NCBI GenBank assembly: GCA_024734495.1
Contig: JALMQS010000675.1
Span: 558,001-622,000 of the forward strand
Direction: 5' to 3'
DNA length: 64,000 nucleotides
Origin: Forficula auricularia
Lineage: Eukaryota > Arthropoda > Insecta > Dermaptera > Forficulidae
The notes under the pieces are model-generated. The model made no database searches, was not told where the DNA came from, and saw only the letters and a list, made by a program, of their open reading frames with translations. Numbering within the stretch: position 1 is the first letter of the stretch; each line of letters opens with the position of its first letter. Shown in pieces: positions 34,039 through 44,683 of the stretch. Position numbers and translations under genes: made by a program.

Positions 34039-34381
34039 CTGAAAATAGAAAAAATACACTTTAATACAATAAATTAACAATAATTGTAATAATAATAATA
34101 CTATGTAAAAAATTAATATATAATATTAATTAGTTATTATTATAGATTATACTATTGAGAGAACCTTGCGAATCTACCTGTTAACAATTCTGTTTTTTCT
34201 TTTGTATCTGCATCTACGAGGTATCTACCTCAAAGCATTGTTCAATAATAAATAACATAAACTAATAAAAAGGTTCAATCTGATTGATGAAAAGGTCAAT
34301 TAACTTTCCTTTCTATGTTTTTCGTTAATTATAACTAAGAGAGAATTATAAAAATGACAAATATGCAAGGAAGATAAATAT

Positions 34382-34425
34382 TTGAGCTCCTGAAGAAGTC
34401 AACAAAGTTGATGAAACGTTGGCAA
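34382..34425 (+). ncRNA. Hammerhead ribozyme motif, class B
   Basis: CTGAAGA at 34390, stem II TCAAC-AAA-GTTGA, GAAACGTT. Stem I is weak. The same family occurs at 60268. Confidence 0.55.
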
Positions 34426-34599
34426 TAAAATAAAAATTATTTGCATAAAAATATAGTCATTATTTCCCGACACCAACTTTAATAATAATAAAATAATGAT
34501 AATTATAAGAAGAAAATCAGGAAATTTTCACTTTCATAGGGGCAAATTTTAAAAAATTTACTTTATTTACTTGAAATAATTTCAATGAAATCAAAATAC

Positions 34600-34900
34600 T
34601 CGTTCTGAACGTAGGCTGATACGATGGACAGGTTGTAACTGTCGGGTGCTTGCAACGCCCCTGTTGAACATCGTTACAGCCTGTCCGCCTGTATTGAGGT
34701 TCCATCAGGTAAGCGTTCAGAACGCGTTCAGGCTTTTCTTAATAACCACAACGCGAAGTGGTCAAATATCATGAAATCAACAACGTAAACCACAACGTAA
34801 ATTTCATATTGTGGTCATTTTGAGTTAGCCACAACGCGTTGTGGACGCTTTTTTAGCTCAATGAGCGTTTTCGTTCTTTGAGCCTAACATATATATTATC
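34600..34900. repeat. Hairpin-rich GC segment, probable MITE relic
   Basis: GGACAGGTTGTAAC pairs with GTTACAGCCTGTCC across about 28 nt, and cgttctgaacg with cgttcagaacg further out. 'ccacaacgcg' is repeated downstream (34747-34845). Confidence 0.4.
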
Positions 34901-35148
34901 TATATATATATAAAATTCGAGACAAAATAAAGAAAAATAGTATACATTTTAATTTGAAATAATGATATTATTATTATTAATATGTCTTTTAAAATTATTA
35001 AACATAAATAGGATAGTTGAAAATCCTGTGGATTAATAAATAGTTCAGAGATTTCAATGCAATCTTTGATATTTTGTAAAAATTATTATATCTATTTAAC
35101 GAGAAGGAAATATGGATGATTTGTAGTTAATTAGATTGGGTTAATTAC

Positions 35149-35345
35149 CTGAATGGAGCTTGATGAGTTGAATCGTTAATTAGATGCACTTGGACACTTG
35201 GGAGGAGGCCTGAGTACTGGCGGACGCCCGGGGGCCTAGCGAGTGCCCGGCGGAGGGGAAAAAGTAACGGGACTTTAGGATAAGAAATTTGCAAAGGCAG
35301 GAGAAGAGGAGAGGTAGGGCGCAATTGACCACGCGGAATCATACA
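35149..35345 (-). other. Candidate CpG-rich first exon
   Basis: A GC-rich block of about 200 bp in AT-rich DNA, ending on the minus strand in TTCAG|GTAATT. The frames are not convincingly coding. It could be a 5' non-coding first exon or a CpG-rich regulatory element of the minus-strand gene. Confidence 0.35.
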
Positions 35346-35349
35346 TATT

Positions 35350-35676
35350 TAAGACAATATTAATTAATTAAATAAATTAATTGAAAAAACATTCAAATTC
35401 TAATTTAAGGTACCTTTAGATAAAAAATAAATTCAAATTTTTTTTAAATGAACTACTATACCTACTTCTTTTAAATACCTAGAGGTTTATTTTTTATATT
35501 AAATAATTATTTCTAAAATATTTATTTATTTATTCGATCCATCCCTCATTTTGAGGCTTAGGACGTATTAGGCTACTTACATATTATTCTATAATAATTA
35601 TTAATTGTGAAAATTTAATCATTTATTGTTCTTTTATTCCATCTTCTCCGTAATAAATAATTAAGCCCACGGTTTC
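35350..35676. other. No gene seen
   Basis: AT-rich, no repeat recognised. Confidence 0.4.
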
Positions 35677-35684
35677 TTCTAGAT

Positions 35685-36384
35685 TAGGAGTGTCCAACCT
35701 TTGGCTTACACGGTCCGCATTTGAAGTAAAAGCAAATGCCTCGGGCCGCAGATAAAATATCCTAATTCTATTGGTATTTTTTAATAATAAAAAAAAAAGA
35801 GTTAATGTAGAATAATGATATCCACCATGACAAAGAGGTAAAATTATCTTAAAAATAAATAACAGGATAGTAGGAATTGGATAAAATTAAAAACATAGAG
35901 TTTTTTTAAATGGGCCAGTCGTTTCGTCAATTTATTTTGACTTCCTCAGTGGCTAGAAAATTGACGAAACTTCTGGGCCATTAAAAAAACTCTATATTTT
36001 TAATTTTATCCAATTCTGTACTATTCCTTATAAATTTACTAAGGATCCGAATGGTGTAAAATTATCTTTAAAATATTTATATCTAATAAAAATGGATTCA
36101 AAATATGACAAAATTGTGATTATTTTTTCATAAATCTTGATATATATTTTTTCACATTCAAAATCTAAAATCTGCCCTTTTATTTTTTGAAAATTTTTGG
36201 GGAGAGATTATCCAATTTCTTCTTATTTTAAAAACAAAAAAAGATAGGTAAAATTGTATCAGATGTCTTTTCCAGTACCTAAGTATATAAATATTTTAAT
36301 GGTTTAAAGAAATTTATAATTTTATGTAGAGCCGCATTCATTCCAGTGCTGGCCCTCATGCGGCCCGCGGGTTAGACAGTCCTG
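35685..36384. mobile_element. hAT-type MITE, 700 bp
   Basis: The termini TAGGAGTGTCCAACC / GGTTAGACAGTCCTG are flanked by the 8-bp duplication TTCTAGAT/TTCTAGAC (35677-35684, 36385-36392). A small hammerhead foldback is inserted at about 35865-36035. Confidence 0.8.
35922..35962 (-). ncRNA. Hammerhead motif, near-intact (GAAACGAC)
   Basis: CTGAGGA, stem II GTCAA/TTGAC, GAAACGAC with stem I GCCA/TGGC. Only the U of the triplet is changed to A. Confidence 0.4.
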
Positions 36385-36898
36385 TTCTAGACGAATATAA
36401 AATAATTTTAATAAAAATTGGAAGAGAAAATGAAAAGTTTTTCAAGTCTTGGCACGCTCTCTCCGCAAATTTCGTAGATGATTGAGGGTGAAATAAACTA
36501 TCACATCCAGGTTAGTTAAGAGCTGTTGTACTAACAAATTTAAATATAATAATAAATTTTTCAATTTTGATTTTTTGATTTAATTAATTATGGGATTGAA
36601 ATTGAGTTTATCAGTTTTTAAAAAAGATGTGTTTTTTTTTTTTTTAATTTAAGGTCTATATTTTTGTCCAAAATGCTTAGCTTAATAATCCTGACGATGT
36701 CGGCGGAAGTTGTTCGGTAATTTTTTCTTTTATTTAAAAGTAATAAATTAATATTAAGTTTTTCATTTTTAATTCAGGCAAAAAGGTGGATATTTATTTG
36801 CAACAAGAATTAAATAAAATTTAATTTTTCTTTTTGCCAACATTATGACCCGCTCCGGTCGGGGGTTTTGAACTTGAATTCATTTAAAAATAATAATA

Positions 36899-38153
36899 GG
36901 TGAAGTAAAAAGTTCTGAGCCTTTTTTCTCTTTATTTCGACGATAAAATTAATCAAGTTAGAATTTTCCGATTTAGATCAAATATGCGCCGTTTTGTTCG
37001 ATAACTTTTGTACTTTTTGAAGGCAATCTTATAATTCCGGGGTTGAAGAAGTCCTCGTCCATATTGATGAAAAACTTGACCAGCTCATTTTCACAAGCCC
37101 CTCTTGAGGCCAGTTTCATGAAAATTTGGCAAATGCTTGAAAAGGTGATTATCGCTTTGTGCAAGGTCTGGGCTATACGGTGGGTGCGATATAACCTCCC
37201 ATCCAAGCTCTCGGAGCTTCTGGTGCGTCGTTAACAATGTGTGTGGCCTGGTGTTCACTTGATGGAACACAACACCTTTCCTAGTGGCCAATTCTGGCCG
37301 CTTCTCGTCGATCGCCTGCTTCAATCTGGTTAGTTGTTGACAGTATTGGTCCGAATTGAGTGATTGGCCCGATGGGAGCACCTCATAGTGGGTGATTCTC
37401 CAATCCCACCAACACACAGTAAAACCATCTTGGCCGTTAATCCGGGCTTGGTGATCGTTTGGGCCGGCTCCCCGATCTTGGACCACGATCTTTTTTGCCT
37501 GTTGTTCTCTTATGTGACCCATTTTTCCTCGCCAGTCACCATCCCCATCGCCATCACCATCGATTCAGCAAAAAATCGCAGGCATCAATTCGGTCCAAAA
37601 GTTTCTTTTGTGTCAATTCCTGTGGCATCCATACATCGAGCTTCTTCTTGAGACCAGCCTTATGCAAATGGTTCCAAATGGTTTTTTGGTTTATCTTCAG
37701 TTCCTGGGCAATGGAATAAGTGCTCGCATGCTGGTCCGACTCGACAATTTCCATGATTTTATCGACATTTTCGAGGATTGGCCTACCAGAGAGTATCTCA
37801 TCTTCGACGTCCATATTACCAGAACAGAATCGTTGGAACCACCCCTTTGCTGTTGCATTCGATGCTGTATTGGGTCCATAAACAGCACACATTTTTTTGG
37901 CCGCCTGCTCCGCTTTTTCCCCTTGGTCGTAGTGGTACTGAAGAATGTATCGAATTTTCTCTTTTTTTACCTCATTTTGGAACGCTCTAACACACAACTG
38001 GCTTCACCAAACACAAAACTGTCAAATAACTTTTTTTAAAGCGTTATGTCACCTTTAAATCGCAAAAAAGAATGACCAGATGCGACGTATACATCGTGAG
38101 ATATGGCTCATTAAAGCCATCTAACGGAAAAGGCTCAGAACTTTTTACTTAAC
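36899..38153 (-). mobile_element. mariner transposon, 1255 bp
   Basis: Terminal inverted repeats (gaagtaaaaagttctgagcc / ggctcagaactttttactt) are flanked by TA on both sides (36897-36898, 38154-38155). The length is normal for mariner. It carries one broken transposase gene on the minus strand. Confidence 0.9.
36973..37997 (-). pseudogene. mariner transposase, inactivated
   Basis: Three consecutive minus-strand frames cover the protein. The N-terminal part (37997-37554) has the paired HTH region (RYILQYHYDQGEKAEQAAKK, KGWFQRF, GRP linker). The middle part (37522-37091) has WVxx...WWDW with the first catalytic Asp, HQVNTRPHT and SPDLAQSDNHLF. The C-terminal part (to about 36979) ends IEQNGAYLI. 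The second catalytic Asp, normally in HQDN, is Val, so the active site is dead even apart from frameshifts near 37540 and 37150. A local GGTGAT-rich expansion (37540-37565) sits at the first break. The third Asp (SPDLA.SD) is kept. Confidence 0.9.
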
Positions 38154-38159
38154 TAATTA

Positions 38160-38810
38160 TTAATATAAGCATTAGATTCCTTCATTCATCCTTTTAAATC
38201 GTAAAAAGGAGGGACGAAGAAGAGAATGAAATTGAAGTTCTAATAAATTATTTTATTCCGAATTTGTGGTTTTCATTATCCTTGGGCTGCCTTTGCACCA
38301 ATCCAACAACGAGTACTTCTACTTTGCCTTAGTTAGAAAATACCCAGAATTAATAAAATTTCGGTTTTCTTTAAATAACATATTTTAGAAAAGTTTATGG
38401 CTAGACAAAAATAAATTAATTTGAAAGAAAAGTGTAAGCTTTTTCAAGACTGAGTATCGTCTTTCTAATTTCAATTTCATAGAATTTTTCGTTATTTTTC
38501 AAATTTAACATTATATTTTTTATGACACTCGGTATCAAAATACTCTAAATGTTTTGAAATTTTAGGGATGCGCCGCATCCACAGCATCCATAAGCCGCAT
38601 GCTATTGGTTGAAGTATCTCTTTTCAACTGAATTCATATTTATTATCTTTTGGTTTTTCGATTTTACCATATATTAATTTCAATTATTTATCAAATATTA
38701 CACGTTATTTGTAGCTTCTAATTTTACTATTAGAATTCATATTCTAAAAATGACTTATATAGGGCTACTATTGCAATACCTGGCTTCTATTCTATATAAG
38801 TAAAAGTAAA
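38160..38810. other. No gene; end of class B foldback family at 38190-38300
   Basis: 38260-38300 reads 'cattatccttgggctgcctt', the family terminus. The remainder is AT-rich. Confidence 0.45.
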
Positions 38811-39120
38811 TCCACCAAACACTATACATAGATCCTATTGATTGCATGTGAATGCCTGCCCTGCTCCCATTCTATGCCCGGAATTAATTCATTATTCTTC
38901 GCAATGTAATCTAATTATGTAGGCATCGATGTAAATATTTAAATGGGTGGTCTAATTGGCGATTTACATGTATCAATTACTTATGCATGCATTTCAAAGT
39001 TTAGATAATACGCAGTGCATAAAATACCGCCACCATATTTAATCACAAATTATCTCCGAGCCTTATATGTATATCTATATATCCCACTGCTCACATATAC
39101 ATAACATATAATGTTTCAAT
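38811..39120. promoter_or_regulatory. Possible conserved non-coding element
   Basis: Non-repetitive, balanced composition, with many homeodomain-like TAAT cores (ggaattaattcatta, tctaattggcgattta, atcaattacttatgcatg). This is what enhancers near homeobox genes often look like. No direct proof. Confidence 0.3.
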
Positions 39121-39399
39121 TATTGATGATCTATCTATTATAAACATATGCTTGTCTTTTTGCTTGAATCAAGAACAAGCAAACATATTCATCGTTTATT
39201 TTCATATTTTTTCTTTTAGGATTGAAAAGATTTAGTTTGCCAAAAGTAGAAGAGCTTGCGATTCATAAGGAGAAAACACTGAGGTTATCCTCTGCTTGAT
39301 GCAAATAAACATTCGATTTTCATAAAAATAATAAATATATAACGAAAATGAATTTAGGTCAAATCAAAGATTTTAATAAGTATACTTATATTAGATGTA

Positions 39400-39480
39400 A
39401 GAGGGGCCCTGCCCTCTCAGGAATCGAACCCAAAAGTTCTAGTATGCTTTCTGGGCAACTAGTCAGACCCTTAAGACAAT
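39400..39480 (-). repeat. tRNA-related SINE-like segment
   Basis: Minus strand: perfect B box GGTTCGATTCC and an A-box-like TGACTAGTTG about 35 nt upstream, closer than in a normal tRNA. It is followed by 'ctgagagggcagggc'. Probably a degraded SINE head. Confidence 0.4.
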
Positions 39481-39641
39481 TCACCTGTAAACATAGAATG
39501 AAGTATACCTAACGAAAGTCACAAATTTTTACTCCAATCATTCGATTTGAAAATTAAAAAGAAAAGAAAGAACCATCCCTTAGGCTAGTAAATGAAAAGA
39601 AATACATATATATAAGTAGATATAGATATAAATTATTTATT

Positions 39642-39690
39642 AGAGACTATAGTTTCGAGGGTTTGACCTCATCATTATTTTTAAGTAGAG
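39642..39690 (-). ncRNA. Hammerhead motif, class A, first box mutated
   Basis: GAAACTATAGTC intact, stem II GAGGT/ACCTC-like, but CTGATGA reads ATGATGA. Confidence 0.4.
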
Positions 39691-39752
39691 AAATTCTATC
39701 TGTTATTTCTCATGGGTTCAAATACCCGATAGAATTTAGTCAAATAACAGAT

Positions 39753-40472
39753 TTATTTATTAATTTATTTATTTAAGCCTTTTTGGTACATTTTGTATAT
39801 TTATACAGTATTTAGAAAATAAAAGAGAACTAACAAGTTACAAAAAAGATTTTAGTATTATTATATGTATAGTATAATATATTATTTAAGTATTGTTCAT
39901 TCATTTTGCACCAGGCCCGTTTGGGCGTAGGCCTCTCCCTTTTCTTTCCATATCGGTCTTCTTCTGGCAGTTCTGCTCCATTCATTTCCCGCTATCTTCC
40001 TAATATCGTCACACCATCTCTTGTGTTGTCTTCCCCGTCTTCTTTTTCCTTCGATAGGCCACCATTCTGTTACGATCTTGGTCCATCTTTCGTCGCTAAG
40101 TCTGGCTATGTGACCTGCCCAATTCCATTTTAATTTTTTTATTAAATATGTTATATTTTTTAATTTTGTTTTTTTGTATATATATTCATTTTTTATTCTA
40201 TCCTTTTCTTCTGATATTAAGGATGCTCCTTAACATGGCTCTTTGTGTTACTTCTAGTTTATTAGCTATCTTTTCCGTAATGGGCCATGTTTGAGCTCCA
40301 TAGATCAAGACCGGTATTACACATGCTTTAAAAAATTTTATTTTGGAGATTAGGTCGATGTTTTTGTTTTTTAAGATGAATTTTAATGACCAAAATTTAT
40401 TCCAACCCAGGTTAACTCTTCTTGCAACTTCTTTACTTTGTTCCCAGCCTCTCAAAGCTAATTATCTGTCTT
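39753..40472 (-). mobile_element. 5'-truncated LINE with 10-bp target duplication
   Basis: 720 bp flanked by AATAACAGAT (39743-39752, 40473-40482). The minus-strand 3' end is an A/T-rich (AAATA)n-like tail next to the duplication. Confidence 0.8.
39906..40455 (-). pseudogene. LINE RT C-terminal fragment
   Basis: Minus frame: IKFFKACVIPVLIYGAQTW, EVTQRAMLRSILNI (40455-40198). After a frame change it continues as the WAGHVAR / GRQHKRW / RRPIWK tail that ends non-LTR RT proteins, down to about 39906. The catalytic core is absent. It differs from the LINEs at 12 and 16 kb. Confidence 0.75.
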
Positions 40473-40719
40473 AATAACAGATACAATATTTCAATTAAAA
40501 AAAAAATTATGATGAAAGCGAAACCTTCACAACTATAGTCATTAGTCACATAAATTATATAATAAGTATATGACTATTTTCAATTATCCATAAGACAATT
40601 TCATTGATTTCTCCTTAAGAATCAACTACTCTTAGTAAGCTAAATCTTTTAATTAAATCCGGTTTAAAAATGGAAAAAATGAATAAATGCAATTATTGAA
40701 TGGTATATAATATATTGTT

Positions 40720-41095
40720 TTTTTTAAGATTCTTCCAAAACTTAAGTGACTTATGTAGAATTTAATTTTATTATTTTCAGGGTTTATTTATAGTTACACA
40801 AATTAAATAAATAGAGTAAATTTTATAGATTTACGAGATAGTTAAATTTATAAAATTAAATTCTAAATAAGTCACTTTTAAGTTTTGGAAGAATCTTATA
40901 AAAAACAAATTGGATTTCCAACATCTTTTTCTTAAAGAAACCGAATATTTTACAATATATGATAGGTACTGCTGAAGATGGTCTACCAGTGGTGACCGAA
41001 ACTGTCTAGTAAATCTATTAAATAAATAGTGTTAATTAACTGAAATTACTCTATTTGTTTAATTTGTGTGGTTAAATAAACCCTAAAATTCTTTG
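40720..41095 (+). mobile_element. Foldback element with class D hammerhead
   Basis: Inverted arms 'aagattcttccaaaacttaa' / 'agttttggaagaatctt' span 40725-40910, followed by a hammerhead and 'gaaattactctattt.ttaat'. The last part also occurs at 15345-15420. Confidence 0.6.
40965..41018 (+). ncRNA. Hammerhead ribozyme motif, class D (GAAAC-T-GTC)
   Basis: Stem I TACTG/TAGTA (5 bp with one wobble), CTGAAGA at 40972, stem II GGTC/GACC with a loop of about 10 nt, GAAACTGTC. Stem III is 2 bp with a single loop base. Triplet GTC. Confidence 0.6.
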
Positions 41096-41205
41096 TCCTC
41101 TTCATCAGTCTATTCCAATTGATTCACAGGAATTAATTTATGAATAAATAAAATTTATAATTCCAGCAGAAGACACACTCTTTTATTGTCTCCTTCAATT
41201 TCTAA
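41096..41205 (-). repeat. Internally deleted fragment of the 19.4-kb foldback family
   Basis: Shares 'tcctcttcatcagtctatt' and 'cagcagaagacacactcttt' with 19370-19990, but the GAAAC half of the hammerhead is deleted. Confidence 0.6.
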
Positions 41206-41494
41206 ATTTAAAATTTCAAAATATGTGACGTCACACCAGGGGAGGGGGTCCCAAAAATCATTTGAAACTAAACACTTTAAAAAACCCTGGTCAAAATGAC
41301 AAGTTTTTTTTCTATTATCCTACTTCTTTTTACAATGCAAAGGTCCTCTCTGGAGTACAGAGGTTGCACCTTTTGGTACAACATTTTCTGGTATGAATAT
41401 CATTAAAAAATATGTGATATGGCCATCTCATGACTTTTACCATATACTGCAAACAAATTGATTTTTTTACCCAATAGTTTCATTTATCTATCTA

Positions 41495-42290
41495 CTCTTA
41501 TTAAACGAGCAAAAATTGTTTATTTGTTTGTATCTTAGTTCTATTTTGAAAACGCCTCTAACGATTTTGATGAAATTCACGGGTTAGGGGGTTTTTGGGA
41601 TGATAATTCAATCTGTCAGGATCTCATCTTCGACGAAATTGTATTTGATTGGTTTTTTCGTAATCAAATTAATTATTCTCATGTAGATAAATGCCAATCT
41701 TGGCTTTTAAAAAAGGTTTCCCTTTTGCTTTTGTACTCAGGCAGACAATGGGCTGGGTTAATTCATTGTTCTCAAAGGCCTTGAAGAATTGTTGTGATTG
41801 TGGTTTTTAACATATTTTGTTCTACCTAAACGTTAAAATTATTAATAAACGTTTTATAATTGTTTTTATAAAGAACCTTATTTATTTAATAGAATAAAAA
41901 ATAATCAAGAATTTATTTTAAAATATCTTTTGCATAACCAGGTCTCAATTTTTTGAAAAAATAACACATTTTGATAGGTTTTATTTTTAGCAATTGGATG
42001 AATAAAAATGAATAATGTGGTTGAATCAAAACAGGTGCAGGAGGTGGGGTGCAGTGGTGGGGTATCCGAGGGTAGGGCAAGGTTTCGGGGGTGATGTCGA
42101 GCGGGGTGGAGGTGGGGGGGCGGTACAGGGGGCGAATACTATATATATTTATATTTTTTTTAATTTGAAAACGGCTCTCAAATAAAAATCGACCTTTTTA
42201 TCAGAATTTTAAATTAAAAATATTATTAAAATAAAGCTTTTGACTGAAGGAAAAAGATACCGAGCATCGCTCGGTGCCTCCAGGTACTTT
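41495..42290 (+). mobile_element. Helentron-like non-autonomous element
   Basis: 5' 'ttattaaacgagcaaaaatt', internal 'attttgaaaacg' and 'acgattttgatgaaat', G-rich middle (42040-42130), 3' hairpin ACCGAGCATCGCTCGGT followed by 'gcctccaggtactt'. It has the same layout as 29265-30135. No coding sequence. Confidence 0.65.
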
Positions 42291-42342
42291 ATATTATTAT
42301 AACTATTAATATCAAATGAAAAATAGCTTATCGATCACTTAC

Positions 42343-42419
42343 CATCGTCCATAGTGACGATAAGAATCGCCCACCAAGAATTCAGGATTCAATTATAGCG
42401 AAATTGAGCCCCGTTTCAT
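42343..42419 (-). other. Candidate non-coding exon, duplicate B
   Basis: Minus strand: acceptor (ttctatttttcag), 77 nt starting ATGAAACGGGGC, donor GATG|GTAAGT (perfect consensus). All frames are stopped, so it would be UTR. It is homologous to 33970-34038, the two copies being 8.4 kb apart. Confidence 0.45.
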
Positions 42420-42455
42420 CTGAAAAATAGAAAAAATACACTTTAATACAATAAA

Positions 42456-43918
42456 ATAATAATAATAATAATAATAATTCAGTAAATTTTTAAAGATTTT
42501 AAATAGAAATTTATCAATAATTTTGGAAGAGCTGTCTTAATTTAATAATATCTAAACTTGAAATTGCAAAATATGTGACGTCACACCAGGGAGGGGGTCC
42601 CAAAAATCATGAAATTTGCCTGACCTAATTTATGGATCGCCCCTAAGTCACTTAAGTTTTGGTTGAATGGAATAGTATATGAAACAGTTGTAGTTATTGA
42701 AATTTGGCACATAATTTATAACACTGTAGTTCTATGCTAAGTTGAACTTTCTACCTCAAGCTGTTTGTAAACAAAAAAAATAATTAATTAATAGTATTTA
42801 AACCATACATTTAAGAGAATCGATAGTTTTCAGGTTTTTTTTAAATATGGATAATGTTATTGATTTGTTGATAGAGAAGCTTTGTATCTGTATAGCTAGA
42901 ACGCTAGCGGAACCGATTTCCATTGAATTGATTATCGTGTGGTCATCCTGGCTGGCGATCTCTTTACGAAATCTAATGCCAATAACCCTCCGAAGAGGGA
43001 AGACGAGTTTTTACGGTTGTTTGAACTTAAATAAATCATTTCCAATAGGGAGGCTCCGAGTCCATTTGAGGGAAAGAAGATATATCAGAAGAGCTCTTTT
43101 TGGTCTCGCTCATACCCTTAAAACGATATTCTTTTTTTCATTTGGAAGCCGATTGTAAAACTGGAGTGATTGATAGTGATGCAGAAGAGAAAAATACGGA
43201 AGGAAATCTCTGCTCTGCTGCTGATGGACTCCGATCGCTATCTGTGTATTCGAACTAGAAGAGAGATAGATCGATAGATAGTTAGTTCTCTATTAGTAGG
43301 TTATAGATAACTAGAGATAACTATTTTATACATTTTAGTGGATTTTATTTTATTTTTAAGTTAGTTTTATTTTATTTGTTGAATTTAAGTTTTTTGAAGT
43401 CGGTTTTATTTTTTTTTATAAAAATTATTTTTATTTTTCTCTTTTTAGTGATGTTATTAATTGTGACTTAATATAATACCTTTATAAAAAATTTTATTTA
43501 TCATAATTTCGATTATTTGCTCAAAAGAATTGGAGATTTACGTTATTTCGTGGTTGATCATATCATCAGAATTTGACCAAATTAATATGGCACCATCCCT
43601 AAGATACCCCCTTTCCAATAAAAAAGAATTATTGAAATCGGTTCATAAACAAAGAAGTTAGGCCTGAACAAACCTAACAAAAAAGGTCTAATACAAATGA
43701 AAAAAACGGGGTCAATCGGAAGCTAGACTGAACCCAATGCAAAAAAAATTTCAAAATCGGTTGACAATTGGCGGAGATATGAGGTAACATAGACACAAAA
43801 AAAAAAAAAATCAGTTGAATAGAGAACCTCCTCCTTTTTTGAAGTCGGTTAAAAAGTTTGCAATTTTGTAGGTAAATAGTGTCTGATTAGCCTTTGCCAG
43901 GAATAAGGTATCCATACA
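42456..43918. other. No recognised gene; mixed unique and repeat sequence
   Basis: 42640-43260 is non-repetitive with moderate GC; its 103-residue plus frame (42847-43158) has no family signature. 43300-43420 and 43830-43860 contain 'ttttttgaagtcggtt', the terminus shared with the foldback at 53757-54155. Confidence 0.4.
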
Positions 43919-44569
43919 AGTTATATTTTACGTGTCCGGTCTCTTTTAAAAAAAGAAATCGTTTCTAGACAAACACGTAAAATATTTGAGGAATTTGGTA
44001 GAGCTGGGTTTGTTATGCACTGGATAGTCTGAATTTAGATTTTAGACTTTTGATGGGTTTACTGGAAAATATAGTGGTACGGTTTTAAGTTCGAAAATTG
44101 AAATTGAATGTTTATAGTCTTTTAAGATACGATTCCTTTTTTATATTTTTTATTTATTTATTTATTTGAAAAAATACAATGTTTATTACAAGGTTAAATT
44201 GTCGTGAGAAAATATATTAAGGAGACACACGCTTGTTGTAAGTTTGAAAACATAAATTTTATAACCGGTTTTAAAGTTCCGAAAAGTTAGTATAATTACC
44301 GGGAGCTGCGCTAAGGTGATAGCGATGTAGTTTCTTCACGGGTTAAACCGTTCGTGCCTGAGTCACTGTTTGGACTAGGACCACCGAAATTTAGCTGGGG
44401 CCGAGGGGTGCACCTGTTAGGGTAGAGTCACCGGGCAGTAGTTCCAAATGAGCGCTGAACTGATTTGCCTAGCCGAGCGGCTGGCTTTTATACCTATTTT
44501 ACTGTTGCTGTGTCAGCGAAAGTCGCTAGACACAAGGAGGGAAGAAGAGGGTAGTTAGAATATATAACT
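43919..44569 (-). repeat. 3' LTR of provirus
   Basis: 651 bp. Minus-strand order: AGTTATATATTC start, TATA box (TATAAAAG at 44492-44485), AATAAA-rich stretch near 44150-44170, TAACT end. It is directly preceded by the polypurine tract. Confidence 0.92.
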
Positions 44570-44582
44570 CCTCCCCCTTAAG
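44570..44582 (-). other. Polypurine tract
   Basis: Minus strand CTTAAGGGGGAGG directly against the LTR start. This is the plus-strand primer for reverse transcription. Confidence 0.85.
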
Positions 44583-44683
44583 ATTGAGGTTCATCCGGAG
44601 AAATGGAATTTTCCGGCTGAGCCTCAACATTTGGGACCGGTAAGCTAGTGGTTTCAAGTTCAAATTTAGTTTCCTTTTTATTA

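Larger units (their letters stand above)
39221..40655. mobile_element. Ribozyme-bearing foldback element split by a LINE
   Basis: The left end 'attgaaaagatttagtttgc' and the right end 'gctaaatcttttaatt' are inverted family ends. Hammerhead arms lie at 39642 and, badly damaged, at about 40510. A LINE is inserted at 39753-40472 and a tRNA-related segment at about 39400-39480. Confidence 0.75.

Noticed and set aside
34600..34720. Plus-strand exon ending CAG|GTAAGC at about 34711
   Set aside because: The donor is good but the segment is dominated by inverted repeats typical of a MITE, and no acceptor or coding frame supports it.
42847..43158. Open frame of 103 codons
   Set aside because: No family signature or codon evidence; kept only as part of a non-repetitive segment.
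43919..44569. Solo LTR
   Set aside because: It is the 3' LTR of the complete provirus: the internal region, PPT, PBS, second LTR and matching TACA flanks are all present.
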